IMG/VR virus record: IMGVR_UViG_3300008952_000119
Coordinates: 1-39,598 of that record
Reading direction: 5' to 3' (one strand)
Origin: a virus
Length of the DNA: 39,598 nt
Below the pieces are notes generated by a model. It had not been told where the DNA came from. It was given only the letters and a program-made list of their open reading frames with translations, and ran no database searches. The translations under genes were made by a program, and so were the position numbers. Positions 23,490-31,496 of this stretch are shown here, one piece after another. Position 1 is the first letter of the stretch, and each line of letters starts with the position of its first letter.

Positions 23490-25457
23490 CTAAATTGTGC
23501 ATGTGTCATTTGTACAGAATTTGGTGCCGTTTCCACCCTGTTCGTCATGAATGCGACTAATCGGAGTGATGGCACTTATCATTTTTTCATAAGTCTCTTG
23601 GCTAATAGCCTCATAGGGGGCCTGTTCATACCCTGTTTCCTCATACTTGAGGAAAGAGACAGCCTTCAAGCGCGTTTCATACATTTCGAGAGCATCTTTA
23701 ATTTGGGACGCCTCTTCTTCTTTGAAAGTCACTGTAATGGAAACCGAATTGTCTGCCCAGTAGTGTTGATACTGCGCGGCGATTTCTAGTTGCTCCCACA
23801 TTCCCACGTCTTGTTTTCCTTTAGTAAAGTGGCGTTCGTATACAGGAAACTCTACCACCATCGTGCGCGGAGAATACTTATCCTTTTCTACATTATAGCC
23901 TGACTTCTTAAGTGTGTCAAGAATTTTAGAGTCTTGAGAGAAACGAATACGGCGAATATAATATTCGGCTTCCGGAAAATGAATACCTGGAGTTGATCCA
24001 TTAAGAAGCGAGACCGTCCCCGAGGGCTTAATGGATGTGGTGCGTACAGATTTCGGAATGCATAGCCAGTTAGAATATTCTTCATCTAGTTCATTAATAG
24101 TCTGGTAGGCCGTGTCGCTCCATTGATACATCTGGCGGCGGCCATGCTTAGTGAAGGCCTGGACAACGCCCGACTGGGACAATCCAATACGTCGGTTCTT
24201 AAGCATCTTGGCGTTTGTTTCGGGCCAGTGAGTGTTGGAAAGAGTAATTGTCTTGCCATAGAGGTAGGCGATCTTTAATGTTCTCAAATAATCATCGAGA
24301 TTTTCATGCTTGGCAGGGAAAGTCTCTACAAGACAACAAAGCTCTGCGTCTTCTAGCTGCTGCTCCACGCACGGATTGAAACCGGCGACACTAACATCGT
24401 CTAAACGCACGCCATCCTTAAAGCGCCCACGAGTGCGCGCATTTTCTAACCAAATGTACCCCGGCTCTCCTTTCTTCTGGCTCTGCTGGGCATGCCATGC
24501 ATAGTCCATTCCCACGACCGCATTAAAGGAGTTGTTGGAGCCCCACCTGTGGTGGTACAGCCTTTCATCATCGTTTTTCATTTCGAGATAATGTTTATCA
24601 TCGTGGCGCCCCATAGCCAACGCAGCGGAGCGCCGCACATTACCAGCCACCACACAGCGACCAATAAGATTTTCAGTATCTACAATATCTACGGATGTGA
24701 TAGTCTCATCCAAGCGCTCTCCATAGAGAGCAATTAAATTCTTATGCAACTCTTTAAGCGGGCCTGCTCCACTCGATGTACCACCAAACCCATGAATGGG
24801 TGCTCCCTCGGCACGAATAATAGAATAATCAAACTTAGGCACCTTTCCTCCAAAGAAAAAGCCATCTAAAAGAAGGTGTACAGAATCTACCCATCCTTCC
24901 CGAGAGTCATCAATAACGAGAGTGTCGTTGGTATACTGGGGCTCTTTAATAGTTAGGGTGCCGGCGCCTTCGGTATCAAACCCTACTCCAATCCCCAACA
25001 TCAAAGCATCCATCATCCATGCAAACAAATATCCCCCCTTGGTGGACAAATCTTTAGTGGATCGAAAAGCACAATTAAATAATCCTGCGGCGGTTCTTTC
25101 TTCTACAAACTTCGTACCCATCATCCACAAGCCGCGGCCAGGGGGTGTCCACTTGAGGTTGAACAAACGATCATAGGCTTCTTTGGCTGTACGTTGGGCC
25201 TTTGCATCATTCCATTCGAGACCTAGGTGGAACACATGGGCCTTCTGCATATCAAACATTCCTTCAATGACACGTTTACATGTCTGCCACCACTCCTCGG
25301 ATCCTGTGGCATCAGAATCGAATTCGCTAAGACGACGCGAGTACGTGCGCTTAAAGGTGACATATCCCAACGGACCCCAGGGAACTTCTTTAATTTTATA
25401 AGGCTCCAAGAAGGTGTCGGATAATCTGAATCTACGAATGTTGTCTAATGTTCTCAT
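23490..25457 (-). CDS. nrdJ: Adenosylcobalamin-dependent ribonucleotide reductase (class II, monomeric type)
   Basis: The 655-aa enzyme matches the Lactobacillus-type ribonucleoside-triphosphate reductase. C129 in AGLFNCAF and C374 form the redox pair. NPCVE at 361-365 contains the thiyl-radical Cys C363 and E365. The CVVAGNVRRSA segment (268-278) and PSGTVSLLNGSTPGIHFPEAEYY follow. The C-terminal pair C648/C653 (CTNDTC) would shuttle electrons from thioredoxin. It reduces NTPs to dNTPs without oxygen or an NrdB subunit but needs vitamin B12. It is shorter than the 739-aa Lactobacillus enzyme. It lies 5 nt after the helicase gene. Confidence 0.95.
   Translation of the reverse strand: MRTLDNIRRFRLSDTFLEPYKIKEVPWGPLGYVTFKRTYSRRLSEFDSDATGSEEWWQTCKRVIEGMFDMQKAHVFHLGLEWNDAKAQRTAKEAYDRLFNLKWTPPGRGLWMMGTKFVEERTAAGLFNCAFRSTKDLSTKGGYLFAWMMDALMLGIGVGFDTEGAGTLTIKEPQYTNDTLVIDDSREGWVDSVHLLLDGFFFGGKVPKFDYSIIRAEGAPIHGFGGTSSGAGPLKELHKNLIALYGERLDETITSVDIVDTENLIGRCVVAGNVRRSAALAMGRHDDKHYLEMKNDDERLYHHRWGSNNSFNAVVGMDYAWHAQQSQKKGEPGYIWLENARTRGRFKDGVRLDDVSVAGFNPCVEQQLEDAELCCLVETFPAKHENLDDYLRTLKIAYLYGKTITLSNTHWPETNAKMLKNRRIGLSQSGVVQAFTKHGRRQMYQWSDTAYQTINELDEEYSNWLCIPKSVRTTSIKPSGTVSLLNGSTPGIHFPEAEYYIRRIRFSQDSKILDTLKKSGYNVEKDKYSPRTMVVEFPVYERHFTKGKQDVGMWEQLEIAAQYQHYWADNSVSITVTFKEEEASQIKDALEMYETRLKAVSFLKYEETGYEQAPYEAISQETYEKMISAITPISRIHDEQGGNGTKFCTNDTCTI
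23892..23920 (-). promoter_or_regulatory. Consensus promoter inside nrdJ, upstream of the GroES-like gene
   Basis: TTGACA (23915-23920), a 17-nt spacer and TATAAT (23892-23897), perfect in both boxes. It lies within coding sequence (ILDTLKKSGYN), about 400 nt before the GroES-like start. Whether it is used is unknown. Confidence 0.65.
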
Positions 25458-25462
25458 GCTGC

Positions 25463-26839
25463 TTATTTCCTTTTTAGTTTGGAGTATTTCTCTCGCAATA
25501 ATTCTTGTTGTTGTTTGGTTCCGAGTGCTACTGGTGTGGTTGCAATTGAACTAACACCATTAGGCATCGGCGCCTTGGGAAGGATTTTAATCTTTACATA
25601 CGACGTATCCATAAAGATAGGATAGATGATCCCATCCGGACCGTTCCTATTCTTAGCAATAAAAATCTTTCCTTGGTTGTTTTGTTTGTCTTCAATGGTG
25701 CGCGAGACAGAAAAAATAAAGTCTGCCACGAAACACTTGTTAAAGGCTTCGGAGATTTGCTCCATCGTAATCACTTCTGCGTTTAAGCCAGAACGATTTG
25801 TTTGGGATGCGGTCCAAATAGGGCATTTGAACTCAGTAGATAAAGCACGAAGCTCCTCATAAATAGATTCGAGTTCGTTTCTCTTCTCTTTTCTTACGGT
25901 AACGGGCTTTAAAAGATCTGCGTAGTCCACAATCACAAGCCCAGGATTAATGCCCCGCTTAATCAAGCGAGACAAGTGGGAGCGGATGGTGTTGGTGGTA
26001 GCCGACTTGGTGGGGTACTCTTTAACAATAAGAGAGCCGTCAATATCTTTGATCGCCTCGTACACTTCTTGCTTAAAAGTAATAATATCAGAAAGAGGGT
26101 AGCCAGTCAAACAACTGTCATAACGATTAGCAATGACTGTATCTTGTAGCTCAAGAGTATAGTGGATAACCGTCTTCTCTTGCTTGAGCGCCTGCGTTCC
26201 CAAGTGAACCAGGGCCATTGATTTGCCCGCGCCCGTAGGGGCAATCACCACTCCGAGTTCCCCTTTACCCAGGCCTCCACCACAAAGAGCATCAATTTCT
26301 GTCCATCCTGTGGATACCGGCTTGCGGTGCTTAGGTTGAAATCTTATTTCAAAATCAGCAACATAATCATATCCAAAATTGTTGTCAGATCCAAGCTTGA
26401 GCGCATCATTAATGACCGTAGAGATCTCATCGAAAGAACAATTCTGAAGAAGTCCTACCGAATGCATCATGGCTTCTTTAAGATTCTGTTTGCGACAAAA
26501 TTCCAAGGAGACATCTTTAATGTATTCTGTATCTGTAAGCTCCTGCGCATGAATGCGAGCAAAATATTCTCTAACTTGATTTTGCGTTACCTCATCATCG
26601 TTGTCTAGCTCAGTACGCAGAATAGTAATCATCGCCTCTACAGAAGGATGAGTATTATACTTATCGCGATAGTCGGTAATCTTATTAACAAAAACCCTAA
26701 GATATTCTAGCTCTAAAAACTGAGTATCTAACACTTCGGTGATTTGATCGGCGAAAGGCCGGTCTTCAAAAATCAACTGCACTAAGCCCTCTTGGAAGGC
26801 CTTTCCATACCTTCCAAAGTGTGCATTTTTAGATAGCAT
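25463..26839 (-). CDS. Replicative DNA helicase (DnaB / T4 gp41-like)
   Basis: This 458-aa RecA-fold helicase has Walker A APTGAGKS at 200-207, a catalytic Glu strand (HYTLEL near 227-232), Walker B LVIVDYADLL near 295-304, and an SQTNRSG motif. The N-terminal 160 residues are helical, as in the hexamerisation domain of gp41/DnaB. It would unwind DNA 5'-3' ahead of the phage polymerase. No primase is fused, and none is recognised in the window. It has its own promoter just upstream and an AGAGGG ribosome-binding site. Confidence 0.94.
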   Translation of the reverse strand: MLSKNAHFGRYGKAFQEGLVQLIFEDRPFADQITEVLDTQFLELEYLRVFVNKITDYRDKYNTHPSVEAMITILRTELDNDDEVTQNQVREYFARIHAQELTDTEYIKDVSLEFCRKQNLKEAMMHSVGLLQNCSFDEISTVINDALKLGSDNNFGYDYVADFEIRFQPKHRKPVSTGWTEIDALCGGGLGKGELGVVIAPTGAGKSMALVHLGTQALKQEKTVIHYTLELQDTVIANRYDSCLTGYPLSDIITFKQEVYEAIKDIDGSLIVKEYPTKSATTNTIRSHLSRLIKRGINPGLVIVDYADLLKPVTVRKEKRNELESIYEELRALSTEFKCPIWTASQTNRSGLNAEVITMEQISEAFNKCFVADFIFSVSRTIEDKQNNQGKIFIAKNRNGPDGIIYPIFMDTSYVKIKILPKAPMPNGVSSIATTPVALGTKQQQELLREKYSKLKRK

Positions 26840-26864
26840 AAATCCCTCTTAACTGTGTACTATA

Positions 26865-26892
26865 TATATAACATGGCTGGAGCTAAAGTCAA
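26865..26892 (-). promoter_or_regulatory. Probable sigma70 promoter of the helicase gene
   Basis: TTGACT (26887-26892) and TATATA (26865-26870) at 16-nt spacing, or 18 nt using the shifted TATATA at 26863-26868. It is in the 70-nt gap before the helicase. Confidence 0.7.
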
Positions 26893-26909
26893 TTAAAAAT
26901 CGACTAAAT

Positions 26910-27881
26910 TTAGCTTGGATTGTCAAGACATTCCCTCGCGATTTTGTTTAACGATGTTCTCAAATCTTCCCAATTTAATTCACCAAAACCATCATCGCGC
27001 ATCATCCCAATAATCTCGGTCTTGTTAAAGTCGCACTCAAAATTTTCGATTGATTCTTTGACGTGTGCTTTAGACTGAAAAGACATCTGTGGAGCATACA
27101 ATTGCATCAGGCGATAGTTATGTTCGATGAGCTTCTTGTTCTCCGCGATATTGGTAAAAAACTTGAGCGTACTTTTCGTATTCTCACAGAAATCTACCAC
27201 TTCATCAATGGTATAAGATTTACTGTCGCTTAGAAAGTTTAATCTTTTACTCACAGTCGCAAAGCCGGCGCCTTTAATGCCTGGAAGATTGTCGGAGGTG
27301 TCTCCTACAATAGCTCTAGCGAGAGCCATGTTGGTCGGATGGACTCCAGTTTGTTCAATGATTCGTTTCTTGTTAAGTAATTCGTTTTTGGTGGGACGCA
27401 ACAATACAGTCTCCTCATCACACACCTGCATGAAATCGCGGTCATTAGAGATAATAATTTTTTGCCATCCCTTATAGTAATCCATCTGTGTAATATATGC
27501 AATCACATCATCCGCTTCGATCTCTGGAATCATAAACTGAACGATAGGCATGTTGTTCATATATTCAATGACGCGACTTTGCTGCCACATTTTGTTGTGC
27601 AACTCTTCGTCATCAGTAAGGTTGTGGAATGCGCGATTTAATCGAATCGGCTTTCTGCCTGCCTTATAGTTTTTGTCGATACTCTTGCGCTTTCGTGATC
27701 CGTTAGGACCATCCCACACTACTATGATCTGATCTGGCTTTGTCTCTCGGACATGTCGTTGAAGGATCTTAATGAATCCCTTTAATCCTCCGATAGGATC
27801 CCCGTTAGAGGAAATAGATGGGTCTACAATGTAGGCCCTAAGATACGCATTCAACGCATCTACGATCAATACTCGTTTCAT
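26910..27881 (-). CDS. 5'-3' exonuclease / flap endonuclease (T4 RNase H-like)
   Basis: With the start at ATG 27879-27881 the protein has 323 aa. MKRVLIVDALNAYLRAY carries the first metal-binding Asp, followed by VVWDGPNGSRKRK (D-x-x-x-x-x-x-R/K), IEADDVIAYI, IISNDRDFMQVC and VGDTSDNLPGIKGAG with the helix-3-turn-helix. These are the FEN/5'-3' exonuclease motifs in order. It should remove RNA primers. A longer frame extends 37 codons upstream, but it crosses the promoter region and lacks a ribosome-binding site; GGCGGGG lies 8 nt before the chosen ATG. Confidence 0.93.
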   Translation of the reverse strand: MKRVLIVDALNAYLRAYIVDPSISSNGDPIGGLKGFIKILQRHVRETKPDQIIVVWDGPNGSRKRKSIDKNYKAGRKPIRLNRAFHNLTDDEELHNKMWQQSRVIEYMNNMPIVQFMIPEIEADDVIAYITQMDYYKGWQKIIISNDRDFMQVCDEETVLLRPTKNELLNKKRIIEQTGVHPTNMALARAIVGDTSDNLPGIKGAGFATVSKRLNFLSDSKSYTIDEVVDFCENTKSTLKFFTNIAENKKLIEHNYRLMQLYAPQMSFQSKAHVKESIENFECDFNKTEIIGMMRDDGFGELNWEDLRTSLNKIARECLDNPS

Positions 27882-27896
27882 AGCAAAAGCCCCGCC

Positions 27897-27915
27897 TGTT
27901 ATATATAATATAACA
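27897..27915. promoter_or_regulatory. Perfect palindrome over the exonuclease promoter -10
   Basis: TGTTATAT, a 3-nt centre and ATATAACA form an exact 8-bp inverted repeat that covers the -10 box. It is placed as an operator would be, but it may simply reflect the A/T-rich -10. Confidence 0.45.
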
Positions 27916-27935
27916 TAGCAGGGCCTCAATGTCAA
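27907..27935 (-). promoter_or_regulatory. Sigma70 promoter of the exonuclease gene
   Basis: TTGACA (27930-27935), a 17-nt spacer and TATATT (27907-27912) preceded by GT. It lies in the 61-nt gap after the WXXGXW protein gene. Confidence 0.92.
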
Positions 27936-27942
27936 GCAGTTT

Positions 27943-28263
27943 TTAACGATATCTGCGTGGAGGTGGTGCCGGTCGGCCGCGGCCTCGGACATGGCGCACG
28001 TAAGTATGCGGATGTCGATTAATCATATGACGAGGTACGGTACGCAATTCCCATGACCCATGAATCCAAACGCCTCGGGGGTTGTAATGGCCTTGAACCC
28101 AAACCCAGGCTTTAACCTTAACTGGTTGAGGGTGTGCTTGGGGTGCTGGGCGTGGGGGCGGTGGGCGATGGACTGCTGCCGGTGGCGGGGCTGTGTGAGG
28201 ATGCGCATGTACGGTGCAAGCACTCGTCAGCAATGCAATGCTCGCCATTATAATCTTATTCAT
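27943..28263 (-). CDS. Exported Pro/His-rich WXXGXW-repeat protein, possible lipoprotein
   Basis: The 106-aa protein from ATG 28261-28263 has a signal sequence (MNKIIMASIALLTSACTVHA) with a Cys at 15 that could be lipidated, although T-S-A-C is a poor lipobox. Cleavage after VHA is also possible. A His/Pro-rich linker follows. Then comes W-V-Q-G-H-Y and W-I-H-G-S-W, two copies of the WXXGXW repeat known from bacterial envelope proteins. The end is very basic. Such a protein would sit in the periplasm or outer membrane, so a role in superinfection exclusion or lysis is possible. AGGAG lies 7 nt before the ATG. It overlaps uvsX by 8 nt. Confidence 0.75.
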   Translation of the reverse strand: MNKIIMASIALLTSACTVHAHPHTAPPPAAVHRPPPPRPAPQAHPQPVKVKAWVWVQGHYNPRGVWIHGSWELRTVPRHMINRHPHTYVRHVRGRGRPAPPPRRYR

Positions 28264-29404
28264 TTGAAATCTCCTGTTCTTCATAAGGTTCGTAAAAATC
28301 GTCGGCAGTTCCTTCGCGCCGATCAAATCGTTGAATGACTTCTTCATCCATCAGACGTATGACCTGTTCTCTAAATTCATTATCTGATTTAATAATCTCG
28401 GACCACTTAGAGGGCTGGAACTTTTTTGTGTAGCCGTCTGCAGTCTCTAAAGTATACCATGCACCCTTGGAAGTCAAGTATTCGGATGTCTTGATAGCAT
28501 CGAACCAGCTTTCTTCATCGCGGATGCCAACCTCATCGGTACCCCACATAATACGGAAGGCACAGTTTCTTCCTTGGGTTCCGAACCTAGACTTCTCTAG
28601 TCTAACTTTAACTTCAGATCCAATACGGAAACCTTTATCATCCATCACGAAAGCACTCTTGGCCTTGCGTCCGGTGAGCCAGATGCGCAGCGAATAAGAA
28701 TAGTGCATTGCTTTTCCGCCGGGTGTCATGTAGGGTGTAGTCATGGCAGTGATATGAGCCATGGGCCCACTAGTAATGTTAGTCTTAAGCTGGTTAAGAA
28801 CCAAGAAGGTTGCCTGCTTGTCTGCGATAGGAAGGGTCAGCTTTGACATTCCCTTCGCAAGGATGCGCGCCTTCATTGCCATCGAGGATTGCGGATTAAA
28901 GTCGCCTTCCACATCCGACACTGCGGGAGTGAACGCGAGAGAATCCCAAATCAATAGCAGCTTCTCGTCGGTTGCTCCTAGAAGTTCTTCAATTGTCTCA
29001 AGAACAAACTCGACAGACGATGCCTGAACGTACATTAAGCGCTCTAGGTCGCAGCCTGCTGCCTCCAAAAAAGCAGGGTCGATGGCTGACTCGGAATCAA
29101 AATATACGACGAGCTTATCCATTTTCTGGGCGTTGGCTGCAATCTGTGCGGCCATGTAAGACTTCCCTGTGGAGGTGAGTCCTGCAATCTCTGTAACCTT
29201 GCCGACAGGAATGCCGCCGATGTGTCCCTTGCATATAATACTATCAAGCCAACGCGATCCTGTGGGGATCCATTCTTTGACTTCGGTGGGATTCTCACCC
29301 GTTAAATCGTGCGCAACATTACGTCCCGCTTTTTTATTTACCAAGGTCATGAGATCTTGCATAGATACACGACCAGCCTTGGTTTGTTTTGCCTTTCTTG
29401 GCAT
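28256..29404 (-). CDS. uvsX: RecA/UvsX-like recombinase
   Basis: The 382-aa recombinase has Walker A GLTSTGKS at 75-82, a Walker B strand LLLIWDSLAFTP, the L2-like region LNQLKTNIT through TTPYMTPGGKAMHYSYSLRIWL, and a C-terminal acidic tail (EPYEEQEISNE). The lack of the long C-terminal domain of host RecA and the text of the central motifs fit T4 UvsX better than bacterial RecA. It drives strand exchange in recombination-dependent replication and repair. A weak TTGACG/TAAAGT pair occurs upstream, inside the preceding gene, but I do not call it a promoter. Confidence 0.95.
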   Translation of the reverse strand: MPRKAKQTKAGRVSMQDLMTLVNKKAGRNVAHDLTGENPTEVKEWIPTGSRWLDSIICKGHIGGIPVGKVTEIAGLTSTGKSYMAAQIAANAQKMDKLVVYFDSESAIDPAFLEAAGCDLERLMYVQASSVEFVLETIEELLGATDEKLLLIWDSLAFTPAVSDVEGDFNPQSSMAMKARILAKGMSKLTLPIADKQATFLVLNQLKTNITSGPMAHITAMTTPYMTPGGKAMHYSYSLRIWLTGRKAKSAFVMDDKGFRIGSEVKVRLEKSRFGTQGRNCAFRIMWGTDEVGIRDEESWFDAIKTSEYLTSKGAWYTLETADGYTKKFQPSKWSEIIKSDNEFREQVIRLMDEEVIQRFDRREGTADDFYEPYEEQEISNE

Positions 29405-29423
29405 ACTGCCCTCCTGTTTTAAT

Positions 29424-30608
29424 TTAAAGCTTTATAACTTTACCAGTATCAGACGGAATCGTCAACTGTTTTGGAAAAATAATCTTAGAAAAACCAAACT
29501 TCAATCGACAAGTATTTTTCAAGATATCATTCCACTTTTTTACCTCTTCAACAAAACTATTTCTGTCTTGCTCTAACAAGGTCAAACTCTCTTTAACATT
29601 ATATATGTCACAATAAACAACTATCTCGTAAGAGGAGTCGCCTACGAGAGTTCCATCGTGGTGACTTTCAATTAAAGAAGTAATAATATTTGCTCTAAAG
29701 TTATTGCCGTTAGTGGATGTAAAAGCAAGATATGTTTTCTTATCCTCGTCAAAATGCTCTAAAAATTTCTTTCTTTTTTGCTTATTTTTTCGGCCCATAG
29801 TAACGCCAGGATCATATCCATTTTTAACCAAATCATTAGTCTTATCAGCAAATGTAACTGGTTTGACTTTTGAGTTTGCATCTGTTCCACTTCTTATCCA
29901 TTGGTTACGAATCTTTGTTCTGGTTGCCTTATAGAGAAATTGCTTGGGATGAATATCGTTCATAATATCATCGAATTCTTCTCTTGTTGGAAACTCGCCG
30001 GATGGAACCAAGCCTCCAAAAGTTGGGTCCGCCTTTCTTAGGCCGGCTAGCTGGATAAAAATATCAGTGAGCTTGTAGAAGTTTCCTGCGGGTGGGGGGT
30101 TACATTGAATACGGCCCTTTACCTTAGCATAACTATTCGACACTGGCTTGCCATACGTGCCATCCTTTAGAGCTTCATAAAATTCATTACTAACCACAAA
30201 TGCAAAAAAGCTTTCATCACGTCGCTGATGCAGCAAATAAAAACTTCGGTGATGACCTGTCTCCATGTTCCAAATATTCTGGGTGCCATGGCTAACAAAT
30301 GGAAGATATTCGAGTCCATTTTTCTCAATTAATGGGCCTAGTTCTTCTCTACAATATTTTTCATCAGACACCTTAAGTCGTATTTGCGCCTCGCTAATGT
30401 CATCCTGTGATAACTCAATCATGCCAGTTATAAATCTTCGATAGATTTTATCTCCGATTGGGACGAGTAACAGTTTTGCGTGACATTTCTCATCCACTCT
30501 CGGATCTTTATGGCCTAGGGACATTGCTTTGCGAACGATTGTGTCTTCATTACTAATCAAACCAGCAACATCATCATTTTTCTTTAAAGGTATAACATTG
30601 GTACCCAT
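29424..30608 (-). CDS. ParB/sulfiredoxin-fold protein of unknown function, 394 aa
   Basis: Residues about 85-150 hold a ParB-like core: EELGPLIEKNGLEYLPFV, then ETGHHRSFYLL with the G-H-H-R box typical of ParB N-terminal domains, then FFAFVVSNEF. The other 240 residues include FIQLAGLRKADPTFGG, a Lys-rich loop (GRKNKQKRKKF) and an alternating strand-helix C-terminus (YEIVVYCDIYNV). ParB-fold domains bind or hydrolyse CTP or act as nucleases; which applies here is not visible. The gene sits between ssb and uvsX and looks more A/T-rich than its neighbours. A GGAG site precedes the ATG. It follows a terminator-like hairpin. Confidence 0.65.
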   Translation of the reverse strand: MGTNVIPLKKNDDVAGLISNEDTIVRKAMSLGHKDPRVDEKCHAKLLLVPIGDKIYRRFITGMIELSQDDISEAQIRLKVSDEKYCREELGPLIEKNGLEYLPFVSHGTQNIWNMETGHHRSFYLLHQRRDESFFAFVVSNEFYEALKDGTYGKPVSNSYAKVKGRIQCNPPPAGNFYKLTDIFIQLAGLRKADPTFGGLVPSGEFPTREEFDDIMNDIHPKQFLYKATRTKIRNQWIRSGTDANSKVKPVTFADKTNDLVKNGYDPGVTMGRKNKQKRKKFLEHFDEDKKTYLAFTSTNGNNFRANIITSLIESHHDGTLVGDSSYEIVVYCDIYNVKESLTLLEQDRNSFVEEVKKWNDILKNTCRLKFGFSKIIFPKQLTIPSDTGKVIKL

Positions 30609-30638
30609 TTTAACTCCGTAAATATATAAAATTTAAAG

Positions 30639-30662
30639 TGGCAGACATTTCCCGGTCTGCCA
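30639..30662 (-). terminator. Intrinsic terminator-like hairpin after ssb
   Basis: A perfect 8-bp stem (TGGCAGAC with GTCTGCCA) encloses an 8-nt loop and is followed on the minus strand by an A/T-rich tract beginning ACTTTAAATTTTA. It lies 11 nt after the ssDNA-binding protein gene and may limit read-through from the strong ssb promoter. The T tract is imperfect. Confidence 0.6.
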
Positions 30663-30673
30663 GCGGGGCGAGC

Positions 30674-31441
30674 CTAGCCTGCTACCAGTTCATTAAATGC
30701 ACGATCCACGTCAGTAGTTTCAGTCGTACTATACTTGGTAGTCTCGCGTGAACGTGACTCAGCGGATCCGTCTCCGGCAAGTTGTTCATCGAGAATAGCG
30801 CCGACCTGCTCCGGGCTAAGACGTTCGAATAGACCGTCAAATTCCGGCATGCCATCAAGGAGGGCGGGGATGGCCTCAGTATCCTCAAGCAATGTTGAGG
30901 TATTACGACGCATTTTCAGGCTCGTCTGGGGATAGGCACCGGGCTTGGTGGGCTTGGTGTAGGTAAGAGTAATATCTGTACCCTCCGTAACGTCTGTGAC
31001 GTCCCCATATTCCGGGTCTAAAATGTAGCCAAGAAGAAGTTCGTATGCGGTCTTACCATAACCGTACACCTTGATTCCCTCATCTTCTCGACCACGAACC
31101 ACAACGGGAGAGAAGTAGCGAGTGCGTACAAAGAGTGCCTTTGCAAGCTTCTTGCTTTCCTCATCGTTGCTATCACTTCCTTCTCGCCAAAGCGAAGAAG
31201 CGAATTCACAAATAGGACATTCTTCTCCATAGTTGCGCTTGGGACAGAGGATTCCTCCTCGGTGTTCGCCAACGTTATAGTGAAAGAACATTTCCTTCAA
31301 AGGATCTCCGTCGTTAGTTGGAATGATCCGAATGTCGGTGTCTCCCTCGTCTGGTTTAAACCAAACAGAGTTAGTATCACCCTTGTTTTCGCCGCGCAAA
31401 GTTGCGAGCTTGCGGCGCATAAGCTCCATATCAATTGACAT
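30674..31441 (-). CDS. Single-stranded DNA-binding protein (T4 gp32-like)
   Basis: The 255-aa protein shows the gp32 layout: a basic N-terminal arm (MELMRRKLATLRG) for cooperativity, an OB-fold core with a zinc-type motif C-P-K-R-N-Y-G-E-E-C-P-I-C (residues 66-78), the YFSPVVVRG strand and the VYGYGKTAYELL segment, and an acidic C-terminal tail (TDVDRAFNELVAG) that contacts partner proteins. It binds ssDNA during replication and recombination together with the helicase, UvsX and polymerase genes here. It has a strong promoter, so it is probably abundant. Confidence 0.94.
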   Translation of the reverse strand: MSIDMELMRRKLATLRGENKGDTNSVWFKPDEGDTDIRIIPTNDGDPLKEMFFHYNVGEHRGGILCPKRNYGEECPICEFASSLWREGSDSNDEESKKLAKALFVRTRYFSPVVVRGREDEGIKVYGYGKTAYELLLGYILDPEYGDVTDVTEGTDITLTYTKPTKPGAYPQTSLKMRRNTSTLLEDTEAIPALLDGMPEFDGLFERLSPEQVGAILDEQLAGDGSAESRSRETTKYSTTETTDVDRAFNELVAG

Positions 31442-31467
31442 TATTCAATTTCTCCTTGTGTGAATAA

Positions 31468-31496
31468 AGTATATCACTCTTGCTCTTCTTTGTCAA
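31468..31496 (-). promoter_or_regulatory. Sigma70 promoter of the ssDNA-binding protein gene
   Basis: TTGACA (31491-31496), a 17-nt spacer and TATACT (31468-31473). The -35 lies in the last codons of the tubulin-like gene. An AAGGAG site follows. Confidence 0.9.

Noticed and set aside
26915-26932. TTGACA at the end of the exonuclease gene
   Set aside because: It is the Leu-Asp-Asn codons near the stop, and no -10 follows at 17 nt. The real helicase promoter candidate is about 40 nt downstream.
28448-28480. TTGACT and TATACT pair inside uvsX
   Set aside because: The spacer is only 15 nt, unlike the 16-18 nt of the others, and it lies in well-conserved coding sequence.
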